Numbered from the stretch's first letter, positions 53,801-63,576 are shown. The stretch: DNA of 64,000 bases from Nemopilema nomurai (GCA_003864495.1 ML133442.1:685731-749730); one strand, 5' to 3'. The notes: generated from the letters alone by a model not told the origin. Translations and numbers: made by a program.

Positions 53801-54896
53801 TAATGATTCAGAAGAAAGCTCTATGTTGTTGCTTTGGAGAGGCAATAGAACAATGAACTTAGGAAGAGGTCGTACCAATCGACGGTTCATAAACAACCAC
53901 CCCAATGAAAGCCCCATGAGTCGAGAATTTTGTGTTGAAAAATATTAAGCCAGCCGTTGATGGGATTCGCTGCGTTCGCACTAACTGTTTTCTATGGATG
54001 GTGTCACACAGACAAGATTCATTATGTTGAATTTATTTATAACAACTATTTTTTGTATGTGTTTTAATGTTGTAGGCTGGTGTCTGCCGGGGTAAAGAGC
54101 AAGCAGAAATTTAACATTAGTGAAATGCAACGATGCCTTGCCAATGTAGGTACGTATTTGCAAGGTCTTGTTGTATTTCTGTATTTATGTACTATTGTAT
54201 CGGAAGAAAGTAGGCCCTAAGGTAAAAAGCCTACTACTTCTCTTAGATGTTCGAGTTTGTATGAGACAGCCTTACCTATAACTGTGATATTGTGTCAATA
54301 TGAAATCCATTCATGCTTCCGGTAAACATTTGGTTTTTGCCATTACCAAGGGGTCTTCCCTGCTGTGTCGCATCTCAGCAGCCCGAAAGCTTCCACGATC
54401 TAGAAAAGATCTGCAAGAGAGTGGTTCTGTCTTATCTATTTAACCATTTTTCTTCCCCGTGATGTGCGCCAAAGTGCACGTATGATCGCATATATCAGGG
54501 ACCTGTTCATTAGTAGCCATTAAGACACCACTATGAACCGTGCAGAACACAGTTCCCTTGCTTTCTCGTCGCGTAAATGTGTGTGTCTCTGTTCTTGCTC
54601 AAAGCAATCCAAGTCTCAGTAGCAGCTGCACATTTTCAGATAGCGATGATAGCAACACAGTATTTTGTGTTATAAGCGAGGTGCCTTTTTGTCCAGTCGT
54701 TGAGTCGTAGCGCTGCCCGTGCATTGCGTACAAGGAACTTTAGTTTTTTCTTCGTATTGCAGATTTAATCTCAAATGTATCTGTCACAACTGGGAGTTCC
54801 TCCGCATCTGACAGTGATTTGCTAGAAGGAGCAGACGAGGGCGATGACGTTTGCTCTCAAGGGAAAAAGCATGGCCGTCGAGCAGTCTGTGCTTAG
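44804..54896 (+). CDS. Tentative small 4-exon gene, unknown function
   Basis: Candidate exons: 44804-44869 (MAHPVLRSLGRMTCSANQGG...), 50265-50313 (GLIRQALQRNISPSMK), 54076-54149 (SKQKFNISEMQRCLANV), 54763-54896 (NVSVTTGSSSASDSDLLEGA..., ending in TAG). Each has a good AG acceptor or GT donor. Phases agree between exons 1-2 and 3-4 but not between 2 and 3, so a further exon in the 3.8-kb intron, or a one-base loss, is needed. The product would be about 105 residues, with a basic Arg/Ser-rich start that could be a mitochondrial presequence and an acidic Ser-rich tail. I do not recognise the family. The introns of several kilobases are filled with repeats. Confidence 0.35.
45234..46248. repeat. 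Direct 17-bp repeats AGTGCACTCTTGCACAC about 1 kb apart
   Basis: Exact copies at 45234-45250 and 46232-46248, with further GTGCACAC words near 46203-46270. They could flank an old insertion. No coding sequence lies between them. Confidence 0.5.
47880..47975 (+). mobile_element. Penelope-like element 3' fragment
   Basis: Nearly the same as 24125-24235: TTTCTGACGTTTGCATACTC, then GGAGTGTCGGACGAAAAAGT, then ATGCAAAAACTTGTTCCGC. No coding frame remains. Confidence 0.6.
48380..50095. repeat. Scattered GC-rich GCGGGC/GCCCGC modules
   Basis: GC-rich blocks at 48386-48465 (GAGGGCGATGGCGAGAGCGA), 49185-49270 (AACGCGGGAATAAAA tandem) and 50020-50095 (GCGTGGGGTTTGCGCGGGCG) stand out in very AT-rich DNA; a related block is at 47565-47600. 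They may be ends or internal parts of one repeat family. No transposase is recognised. Confidence 0.4.
51090..51905 (+). mobile_element. hAT-type non-autonomous element with 8-bp target duplication
   Basis: An 816-bp element flanked by perfect 8-bp direct repeats GTTTTTAC (51082-51089 and 51906-51913), the hAT hallmark length. The ends are imperfect inverted repeats: left TAGGGGTGTACTGGATCAGG, right reverse complement TGGGAGTGCACCGGGTATCC. CCGGAT words cluster near both ends (51121-51190 and 51827-51897) as subterminal repeats. No intact transposase is present; the 51327-51539 ORF has no motif I can name. Confidence 0.85.
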
Positions 54897-55700
54897 CCAA
54901 GTTGGACATCGGTAGACTCGGTTACTGAGAAGTGGAAGAGTACCCTTGCATAAGTTCTGTTTATTGAAACCAGTTGGCCTAGAGTGCGTGTCTCAACCAT
55001 TTCCCCCCTTTGAAGTAGAAATGTAGTAGAAAACACGTTCCAGGTTAATTTAAAAACATGATTGTTCAAATATGTCTGGTGTGTCTATTTTATATACATT
55101 GATTTTGTACTATGCTCGCTACTTCGTGTGCGCACTCTCGAGCCGTAATTCCTTGCACGAACGCTTCTGAACTCTAATTTCTATTGAAAGAGCACCCACC
55201 TCAAAGTGGAAGCAAATTAATGACCAGAAAGAACTGCGGAAGAAGAGACTTCTAATATGTAATGAGCTGTGACGCCATCGCAACAGGAAAGTTTCTTTAA
55301 TCTAGTGCACTTTGAGCTTTTGTGACGTGCTGGGCTCTAGATTTGAACCTCTAGATTTTCCAGAGTTTGCGCTCAGAAAAGTGCCGCCATTATAGGTAAA
55401 TGATTTGCTTGTGTTCAATGGCCAACTTTTATCCTGTCCGGATGTATGGCAACGCATGCGCAGCGTAGATCGATTTCTATGCCAGTTATAAAGACACAGT
55501 TGACGGCCAATGATTGATTTTGAAACAGTTACCAGTGCAAAGTCATCCACATAGAACATCTCTCTGGATCACGTGTATTCGCTCTACTCCACTATTGACA
55601 CCCGGGGTCTCCATCCCCGAGTGGCTGATGTTTTAAGTCACACTAGTGGCTGTAGAACCTATAGAATCAATGTGCTTGCCACGGTGGGAATAGGCTCGTG
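54897..55700. other. Intergenic, nothing recognised
   Basis: The minus-strand ORF at 55302-55559 and the surrounding sequence show no motif. Confidence 0.4.
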
Positions 55701-55769
55701 AACTTGGAAATTCCCACAGTGAAAGGCACTTGCAAGTCGAAAATGTACAATACTCGTAATAAATTTGAG

Positions 55770-55965
55770 AGGAAAGTCAAGTTTCTGATTAAATGTTGCA
55801 GTCAGGGGGTGGGGGGTTTTGTAGAGCAACACATCCATTGTCACTGGCAACCAGTCTCCTTCTTTTCAAAATGCCTGCCACCCACTGGAGTCAAGTATAG
55901 CATCTTTGGCTGCGAACTTCAGGCAACTCATCTTTATACTATCAATGGCGTAGTGTCAGAGTATG
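55770..55965 (+). mobile_element. Ty3/Gypsy retrotransposon RT-RNase H fragment
   Basis: Translation contains WQPVSFFSKCLPPTGVKYSI followed by FGCELQAT, the conserved join of reverse transcriptase to RNase H in Ty3/Gypsy elements (usual form W.P..F.S..L.......YS.....EL.A). The copy has no LTRs nearby and loses similarity after about 65 residues; it is an isolated decayed fragment. Confidence 0.75.
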
Positions 55966-56446
55966 CAAGGTATTCATGGCATACCCTGAGATTTATGAGG
56001 CCCTGGTGCAAGGACAGCGTAAAATATTTTTCAAAATAAACTTTTTTACTTAATCTAAAACGCAGTACCTACATTAAAACTTATTAATGATCCATCTTTA
56101 AACTGATTACAACAACAATATGAATAGTTGTTTTCTACAATAATTTTCGTTTCTCTATTCGATTTGCCTGTCCTTACATCAAGGCCGATACATTGATTTT
56201 ACCTTTGAATGCGCTGCGAAGGAGGAGAAGCTGGTTTGTTTCCCCTTTGTTATTCAACTCAGCTACGTCAGAAATAAGCAGTGAATCCCTTCCGCCTAAT
56301 TCTAACCAATCAGCGCACTCGTTTCAACCCCCCACGTTTTCACACGTTCTCCATAACCGAACCCGATTCTGTTCGCAAACCACTCGAACCTTCATACACC
56401 GACAATTCTGGATCTTTCCCCATCATGCTCACGTTTTGAAAAGGGC

Positions 56447-56468
56447 AGACCGTCCGCATCGACGGTCT
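56447..56468. repeat. Perfect 8-bp-arm hairpin
   Basis: AGACCGTC and GACGGTCT are separated by CGCATC, in single-copy-looking sequence left of the tandem array. Confidence 0.7.
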
Positions 56469-56589
56469 CAAATGAGCCTACCTCGACACAGACAACCACA
56501 CCAGCACATTCATCTACTCCAATTAACAGCTCTAATAACAACAATAACTGCTCCAATTACTACTCCTTCATCGCACTTCCATTACCAAA

Positions 56590-56754
56590 ACTTGTCCTCC
56601 TACGTCACTTGCCTTATCGTCACTTTGCCTTCTATGTCACTTCCTTTTCCGTCATTTCACCCTCTATGTCACTTCCCTTACTGTCACTTCTCCTCCTACC
56701 TCCTACGTACCTTCCCTTACCATCACTTTTCATTCTGCGTCACTTCCCCTATCT
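56590..56754 (+). repeat. Degenerate minisatellite bordering the tandem element
   Basis: Diverged units of about 20-25 bases around CTATGTCACTTCCCTTACC. It ends exactly where similarity to the 4332-bp unit begins, so it is flanking DNA or a target site rather than part of the unit. The 252-residue plus-strand ORF crossing it (56193-56951) is Ser/Pro/His-rich without motifs. Confidence 0.6.
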
Positions 56755-56967
56755 TCATCAGTATTTACCAAATTTGGAGACAATTCATTGAAGCTTTGTG
56801 TTTTCGTTTGTTCAAAAGTGCTGAATGTTTTGTGCCTCACTTTGTTATTCTCGGGTGTCCCCCATGCCAATGCAACCATATGATGTTTCTCCCCGGTAGA
56901 GATGCCCTTAAGGGTGCCCAAAATGGACACGTAAGAAATTGCTGGCATTAGGCCAATGTTCCATAGG

Positions 56968-56981
56968 TCCTTTTAAAAGGA
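56968..56981. repeat. Perfect palindrome TCCTTTTAAAAGGA (unit 1)
   Basis: A 14-bp perfect palindrome between the unit's left end and the iteron-like array. It is repeated at 61300-61313 in unit 2. It could be an operator or a replication structure. Confidence 0.7.
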
Positions 56982-57155
56982 ACAACGGTACCAAGAAAGG
57001 TCCTCTGGACCAAGGGAACTGTCCCTTTGTTCCTTTGTGCCTTTTTGTTGCGAGCATCTCATCAACATAAGCATATGCTGCTTACGAGCCGTTTTGGGAA
57101 CTGCGGGCCTCCGTTCGCTCGCTTTTCCTATACATTCCAACATGAATCTGAATAT

Positions 57156-57195
57156 ACGTTCCCACGTTCCCACGTTCCCACGTTCCCACGTTCCC
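57156..57195 (+). repeat. Iteron-like array, five ACGTTCCC units (unit 1)
   Basis: Five perfect contiguous 8-bp repeats, about 170 bases upstream of the recombinase ATG, in the region between the divergent genes. Rolling-circle Rep proteins often bind short direct repeats near the origin; that role here is inference. Confidence 0.75.
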
Positions 57196-57366
57196 AGGTT
57201 CCTTCGTTCTGCGTGCGCTAAGTACCTTTGGGCCGATTTTCTTTCTCATTTGTATTACTTAATCACGCTTCCACGCGAAAAAGCAACACGGAGTTCCTAT
57301 GTCCCCGGAGAAGTTTTGGCCTATTTATAGCGCTGCAAGTTCTAAGCTTGACAACAAACTGGGAAG

Positions 57367-59153
57367 ATGTCTTCGATGGTATTGCGATGGAAAGGCGTCC
57401 CTGGAGCGGCAAAGATGAAGAAAAGGCTGATGTTAGTGGCTACCGTGCACGGAATATTCCAGTGCCCTATACGTGACTGCGAACATGAAGGCTTCCGTAG
57501 TCAAAGAGGTTGCAGAAAGCACGTTACGAATTCGCATCCTTGGTTCTTTTATTTTGACGAATACCCGAAGGATGTCATTGATGATGGTGCTGCGCCGCAA
57601 AACACGTGTGACAAGAAGATCGACGAATCGAACGATGTTATTAGTAGTTCGAATATCATTCCGACGAGGTCATTTTCAGTGAGACGTTTGCCAAATGGAT
57701 GTGCAGCTCTACTGGTGGTGGTCGCACAAAAGCACACGCGAATCAGATTTGCTCTCGTGCCCTCAAGTTCATTCAGTACTCTCAGGACGATCACAGTATG
57801 CTGGAAGGGATAGAGGGGGCTAAAATTGACTACTACTTGGCTTCAATGGCATGCTTGTCAGCTTTTTTACAACATTTGGAGGATGAAAAATCTATTGGAC
57901 ACGCTGGAAGTGTTAGCTACATCAACGCTTTGTTGGAAACAATGGAGTACCGAAAGTTTCAAGGAGTGTCCGCTTCTATCTTATCAAACTTCAGTGTTGC
58001 AGAGGTGTTCCTGAAGCGCGCAAGAAAGTGCATTGCTCGTAAGATGCGTGTGCAGTGGACCGAAGAGTTGGATGTTGATACGTTGGAGAGAAAGGGACAC
58101 TGGGCATCACTGCAAGACTTGCAAAAGGTCATACCGTTTCACATGGGACGATACCAGAAAATAGTGGCCAGATGCCGGGAGTGTTCGGCAGAAGTCTCGC
58201 CGTCCGATCTGACTTTTTCAACGAGATTTATAACGACGTTTCTCTTCTTACGCGTCAAGGGTTGTCGCCCTATGACATACCAGTTCCTGACAATTCGCAT
58301 GCTACGCAGTGCATCGAAAAATGGCGGATATGTCGACCAGAAGAAATTCAAAACAGCTGACAAGTATGGCTTTGATTCCATGGTCATAGATGACGTCTGC
58401 ATGCATGTTTTGGACGACTATGCGAGACACGTCAGGCCGAAGTTTCATCCAAAATGCGAATATCTGCTACTGACGCGCAATGGCACCCAGTTTACGAAGC
58501 TGAGTCAAGCAATGTGCTTGCTCGTCTATGAAGCTATTGGCAAGCATGTGCACCCAACACGTTACCGACAAATAATCGAAACTGAGAGTTCTGATGCTCT
58601 ATCCCTTGAAGAACAAGAGCTGATATCGCAAGATCAAAAACACACTTCAAATGTTGCAAGGATTCATTATCGCAAAAAGCGTTCGCGAGACGTTGCCGAA
58701 AAGGGGAATCACTGCATCAAGAAGCTGAGGGGAGAATCTGGAGAACAGCTAGACAGCTCTTTGAAAAAACTTGTCAGTAGCGCTTCGACGGGCGTGGAAG
58801 TCAGTGAATCGGAGGCGGACATTTGCATTACAACACAGAGCAGAACCGAGCCTTTAGAGAAGACAGACAGTCACTGCCAGCTGACATCAACGGGCGATGG
58901 ATCTCTAGCGAGTAACAGTCAACTTTGCAAACAAAAGCGCACAACACCATTCACCGAGACGGAAGACTTGAATTTGATAAAGGGAATAAACAAACATGGT
59001 TATGGCAAATGGGGGAAAATCATTTCTGACCAGAGCTTGTGCTTCGCAGAGGGTAGAGCTCGTAACTCTTTGTTAAGACGCTGTCGAAGTAATCACTTTC
59101 GTTGCGTATATGAAAAAGTATGTGGGGAAGCTCTTTCCCAGATTAATATGTAA
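57367..59153 (+). CDS. Zinc finger / tyrosine recombinase / Myb-SANT protein (unit 1)
   Basis: Predicted DNA strand-transfer enzyme of the tyrosine-recombinase superfamily. The first part (57367 to about 57660) starts at MSSMVLRWKG and holds a C2H2 finger (CPIRDCEHEGFRSQRGCRKH, then VTNSH). The second part (from about 57648; ATG at 57699) runs 484 residues in another frame. From that ATG: R190 in GCRP, candidate K219, H285-x-x-R288 (HPTR), candidate nucleophile Y324 (ARIHY), then a SANT/Myb-like domain at 418-465 (KHGYGKWGKI). The frame change is shared by both units. A short intron ending at TTATTAGTAG (57638-57647) with a donor near 57585 would fix it; otherwise it is a frameshift. Cryptons encode related recombinases. 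Confidence 0.75.
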
Positions 59154-59245
59154 TACATAGATATCTAATACACAATGTCTTCGTATTTGATTTACATGTG
59201 TTTTCTTCTTCAATCTCACAATTTGTTGGGACTAGGCCATTCTAT

Positions 59246-59420
59246 AAAACTTTCGTTCGCGTATCTGGGCTCTCGTCCTCGTATGGATTTGCTGGGCTTC
59301 TAATCTCGGTTTCGTGTACTGTATAGCCTATAGAAAAGCATTGAAAACTGTTGGGCTGGGCTTCTCTCTAAAACTTTCGTTCGAGTACCTGGGCTCTCGT
59401 CCTCGTATGAATTTGCTATA
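59246..59420 (+). repeat. 124-bp tandem repeat, about 1.4 copies (unit 1)
   Basis: Units begin AAAACTTTCGTTCG at 59246 and 59370. The second is interrupted after about 50 bases, where the 135-bp satellite region starts. It lies just beyond the recombinase stop codon. Confidence 0.9.
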
Positions 59421-59441
59421 CTTCCTTCAATGGTGGCGGGC

Positions 59442-59914
59442 TTGGAGGCCCACTTGGACGAATGCGAGGCTCGGAGACCCATATCTGAAGTGAGTGCAAA
59501 GTTTGTGATCAGAAGCCCAGCCCAGGCACACATCTATAACTAAGTACGTTGATCTGTCGTGTACTTCACAACGAGATTGGAGGCCCACTTGGACGAATGC
59601 GAGGCTCGGAGACCCATATCGAAGTGATTGCAAAGTTTGTGATCAGAAGCCCAGCCCAGGCACACATCTATAACTAAGTACGTTGATCTGTCGTGTACTT
59701 CACAACGAGATTGGAGGCCCACTTGGACGAATGCGAGGCTCGGAGACCCATATCTGAGGTGAGTGCAAAGTTTGTGATCAGAAGCCCAGCCCAGGCACAC
59801 ATCTATAACTAAGTACGTTGATCTGTCGTGTACTTCACAACGAGATTGGAGGCCCACTTGGACGAATGCGAGGCTCGGAGATCCATATCTGAAGTGAGTG
59901 CAAAGCATTTCTCG
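59442..59914 (-). repeat. 135-bp satellite, 3.5 copies
   Basis: Units begin TTGGAGGCCCACTTGG at 59442, 59577, 59711 and 59846 (the second is 134 bp because of one missing T). Copies are nearly identical, which implies recent amplification. A 135-bp period keeps frame, so an apparent 45-residue repeat protein appears on the minus strand; I regard it as a by-product. It lies between the convergent recombinase and Rep genes and is not seen in unit 2 within the window. Confidence 0.92.
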
Positions 59915-59972
59915 CCCACTCGAAACCCTATCAAGGAAGAACAACAATGACGACAACTTTTTCGCAAAGTAT

Positions 59973-60976
59973 TCATTTGTCTTCGGGCTCTTGGGCGTAT
60001 CTAAAGTCCTCTATGGTTAATGAGATTGTGGTATCGAGTGGGTCCTGCGATTTATTTAGAGCTACGATGTGGTACCTGTCATTTGACATCATTTTGGCAT
60101 AGGGCTTACAGTTCATCATGCAGATTATAATTGGGATGGGAAAACTTTGGTAGTTGACTTGTATTTAGTGCTGAATACGACTCCGTTTTTTATTGTTTCT
60201 AGAGTGGAGTAATTTAATTTGGTTGACTTTTCTCTACTCACATCGAAAACAACGTATTGTTCGCCCTGCCAAGCATAGGCAATGTCTCGCAAAGACGTCG
60301 ACGTCAAGTACAAGGCGTTTTTCGTGGCCATTATGTACTTGGCAAGAAATGTCTTCCCTGTATTGCCCTCTTCGTCCACCACGAACGTTATTCTTCTTGG
60401 CCCCTGTGTTCTAACCAACCGGAGGACAGTTTCCTGCCACTGTCGCAGATTTGCATTCTGGAAGCGTTCCAGCATCTGCTGTTTTGCCACCTCCGTCCTC
60501 TGTCTCTCGATGCTCCGATCGACGGTCGATTGACTGTGGAGCCAGGATTCCCCAAATTCCTCCACCATTGCCTCTTCCGTTGCGTCCTGCATCCTCCTGT
60601 CGCGCATTACCTCCAATTGGCTTTTGTCCTTCCTTTTCAGGGAGTTTTCGCCGATTTCAAAATAGGACTCCCCGCACTTGACCTGAGCCACGTGGTGCCT
60701 GGACGAGCCCTTGGCTATTGCCACCTCCAGTCTCTCTGGCCTCCCTTCGATGCCTAATATCTCCTCCACCTGGTGCTTTCTTTTCTGGCAGCTGAAAATG
60801 GCATAGCCACGCAGCATGTTCCTGTAAACTGCGTCGCTGGTGACTTTGGACGCAATCAAGTAGGCGAAGTCTACGCGCCGTTGCTCAAGCAGCTCCTTCG
60901 CATTTTCAGGACAGCACGTATATGTGAACGTCCAGCACTTCGCCTTCGCTCCTCTTGCTCTTACTGCCATCGTCAT
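59973..60976 (-). CDS. CRESS-type replication-associated protein (Rep), HUH-like plus helicase, frame-broken
   Basis: Resembles the Rep of circular ssDNA (CRESS) viruses and plasmids. The open frame is 61090-60125. The likely start is the Met at 60976 or 60970, because the longer N-terminus would run across the unit junction. Numbering from 61090: motif I WTFTYT at 53-58; the motif II position reads MLRGY (92-96) rather than the HLQGY type; the motif III tyrosine position is Gln; Walker A GNTGKT (242-247); Walker B-like VVFDVSR (280-286). The frame stops at 60125, but Rep-like C-terminal coding continues in another frame to a TGA at 59973-59975, consistent with a one-base loss near 60137. It faces the recombinase gene. 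Either a recently broken gene or an assembly indel. Confidence 0.82.
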
Positions 60977-61299
60977 CGTACTCTTACTCCCCCAACAAAC
61001 TGACAGGATTTGCGATTGGCATTTATAGGAGAGGAGGAACCCCGAGGGTAAAACCGGTACGAAGGAACGCGAGTTTCGGGAAATGGTCATCAGTATTTAC
61101 CAAATTTGGAGACAATTCATTGAAGCTTTGTGTTTTCGTTTGTTCAAAAGTGCTGAATGTTTTGTGCCTCACTTTGTTATTCTCGGGTGTCCCCCATGCC
61201 AATGCAACCATATGATGTTTCTCCCCGGTAGAGATGCCCTTAAGGGTGCCCAAAATGGACACGTAAGAAATTGCTGGCATTAGGCCAATGTTCCATAGG

Positions 61300-61313
61300 T
61301 CCTTTTAAAAGGA
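61300..61313. repeat. Perfect palindrome (unit 2)
   Basis: Same 14-bp palindrome as at 56968-56981, located between the Rep start of unit 1 and the recombinase of unit 2. Confidence 0.7.
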
Positions 61314-61487
61314 ACAACGGTACCAAGAAAGGTCCTCTGGACCAAGGGAACTGTCCCTTTGTTCCTTTGTGCCTTTTTGTTGCGAGCATCTCATCAACAT
61401 AAGCATATGCTGCTTACGAGCCGTTTTGGGAACTGCGGGCCTCCGTTCGCTCGCTTTTCCTATACATTCCAACATGAATCTGAATAT

Positions 61488-61527
61488 ACGTTCCCACGTT
61501 CCCACGTTCCCACGTTCCCACGTTCCC
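61488..61527 (+). repeat. Iteron-like array, five ACGTTCCC units (unit 2)
   Basis: Identical in number and spacing to the array at 57156-57195. Here it lies in the full divergent intergenic region, between the Rep start (60976) and the recombinase start (61699). Confidence 0.75.
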
Positions 61528-61698
61528 AGGTTCCTTCGTTCTGCGTGCGCTAAGTACCTTTGGGCCGATTTTCTTTCTCATTTGTATTACTTAATCACGC
61601 TTCCACGCGAAAAAGCAACACGGAGTTCCTATGTCCCCGGAGAAGTTTTGGCCTATTTATAGCGCTGCAAGTTCTAAGCTTGACAACAAACTGGGAAG

Positions 61699-63485
61699 AT
61701 GTCTTCGATGGTATTGCGATGGAAAGGCGTCCCTGGAGCGGCAAAGATGAAGAAAAGGCTGATGTTAGTGGCTACCGTGCACGGAATATTCCAGTGCCCT
61801 ATACGTGACTGCGAACATGAAGGCTTCCGTAGTCAAAGAGGTTGCAGAAAGCACGTTACGAATTCGCATCCTTGGTTCTTTTATTTTGACGAATACCCGA
61901 AGGATGTCATTGATGATGGTGCTGCGCCGCAAAACACGTGTGACAAGAAGATCGACGAATCGAACGATGTTATTAGTAGTTCGAATATCATTCCGACGAG
62001 GTCATTTTCAGTGAGACGTTTGCCAAATGGATGTGCAGCTCTACTGGTGGTGGTCGCACAAAAGCACACGCGAATCAGATTTGCTCTCGTGCCCTCAAGT
62101 TCATTCAGTACTCTCAGGACGATCACAGTATGCTGGAAGGGATAGAGGGGGCTAAAATTGACTACTACTTGGCTTCAATGGCATGCTTGTCAGCTTTTTT
62201 ACAACATTTGGAGGATGAAAAATCTATTGGACACGCTGGAAGTGTTAGCTACATCAACGCTTTGTTGGAAACAATGGAGTACCGAAAGTTTCAAGGAGTG
62301 TCCGCTTCTATCTTATCAAACTTCAGTGTTGCAGAGGTGTTCCTGAAGCGCGCAAGAAAGTGCATTGCTCGTAAGATGCGTGTGCAGTGGACCGAAGAGT
62401 TGGATGTTGATACGTTGGAGAGAAAGGGACACTGGGCATCACTGCAAGACTTGCAAAAGGTCATACCGTTTCACATGGGACGATACCAGAAAATAGTGGC
62501 CAGATGCCGGGAGTGTTCGGCAGAAGTCTCGCCGTCCGATCTGACTTTTTCAACGAGATTTATAACGACGTTTCTCTTCTTACGCGTCAAGGGTTGTCGC
62601 CCTATGACATACCAGTTCCTGACAATTCGCATGCTACGCAGTGCATCGAAAAATGGCGGATATGTCGACCAGAAGAAATTCAAAACAGCTGACAAGTATG
62701 GCTTTGATTCCATGGTCATAGATGACGTCTGCATGCATGTTTTGGACGACTATGCGAGACACGTCAGGCCGAAGTTTCATCCAAAATGCGAATATCTGCT
62801 ACTGACGCGCAATGGCACCCAGTTTACGAAGCTGAGTCAAGCAATGTGCTTGCTCGTCTATGAAGCTATTGGCAAGCATGTGCACCCAACACGTTACCGA
62901 CAAATAATCGAAACTGAGAGTTCTGATGCTCTATCCCTTGAAGAACAAGAGCTGATATCGCAAGATCAAAAACACACTTCAAATGTTGCAAGGATTCATT
63001 ATCGCAAAAAGCGTTCGCGAGACGTTGCCGAAAAGGGGAATCACTGCATCAAGAAGCTGAGGGGAGAATCTGGAGAACAGCTAGACAGCTCTTTGAAAAA
63101 ACTTGTCAGTAGCGCTTCCACGGGCGTGGAAGTCAGTGAATCGGAGGCGGACATTTGCATTACAACACAGAGCAGAACCGAGCCTTTAGAGAAGACAGAC
63201 AGTCACTGCCAGCTGACATCAACGGGCGATGGATCTCTAGCGAGTAACAGTCAACTTTGCAAACAAAAGCGCACAACACCATTCACCGAGACGGAAGACT
63301 TGAATTTGATAAAGGGAATAAACAAACATGGTTATGGCAAATGGGGGAAAATCATTTCTGACCAGAGCTTGTGCTTCGCAGAGGGTAGAGCTCGTAACTC
63401 TTTGTTAAGACGCTGTCGAAGTAATCACTTTCGTTGCGTATATGAAAAAGTATGTGGGGAAGCTCTTTCCCAGATTAATATGTAA
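61699..63485 (+). CDS. Zinc finger / tyrosine recombinase / Myb-SANT protein (unit 2)
   Basis: Protein-identical to the unit 1 gene: zinc-finger part 61699 to about 61992, recombinase/SANT part from about 61980 (ATG at 62031) to the stop at 63485. The only coding difference seen is a synonymous change at 63119. It keeps the same frame change between the two parts, which argues that this is either an intron or an ancestral state copied into both units. Upstream lies the complete divergent promoter region with palindrome and iteron-like repeats. Confidence 0.75.
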
Positions 63486-63576
63486 TACATAGATATCTAA
63501 TACACAATGTCTTCGTATTTGATTTACATGTGTTTTCTTCTTCAATCTCACAATTTGTTGGACTAGGCCATTCTAT

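Larger units (their letters stand above)
56755..61086 (+). mobile_element. Tandem element unit 1: tyrosine recombinase plus CRESS-type Rep (4332 bp)
   Basis: Sequence identity to 61087 onward begins at 56755 (TCATCAGTATTTACC) with a constant offset of 4332, which defines the unit. In order: divergent promoter region with a palindrome and an 8-bp iteron-like array, plus-strand zinc finger/tyrosine recombinase/SANT gene, 124-bp repeat, 135-bp satellite, convergent minus-strand Rep/helicase gene. A recombinase next to a replication initiator resembles integrative or plasmid-like elements. Tandem head-to-tail copies fit insertion of a circular or rolling-circle concatemeric form, but unequal crossing-over could also make them. 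No terminal inverted repeat or clear target duplication is visible. Confidence 0.8.

Noticed and set aside
56193..56951. 252-residue ORF left of and into unit 1
   Set aside because: Low-complexity Ser/Pro/His composition across a minisatellite, no motif, and it crosses the element boundary.
59442..59914. CRISPR-like direct repeats
   Set aside because: The repeats are contiguous 135-bp satellite units without spacers, in animal DNA with no cas genes.
59427..59956. Apparent 45-residue repeat protein on the minus strand
   Set aside because: It arises because the 135-bp satellite is a multiple of three and lacks stops in one frame. There is no start context or motif, and one unit is 134 bp and breaks the frame.
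61083..61283. 66-residue ORF repeated at the left end of both units
   Set aside because: It spans the promoter region and an overlapping antisense ORF is equally open. Duplication alone explains its conservation.
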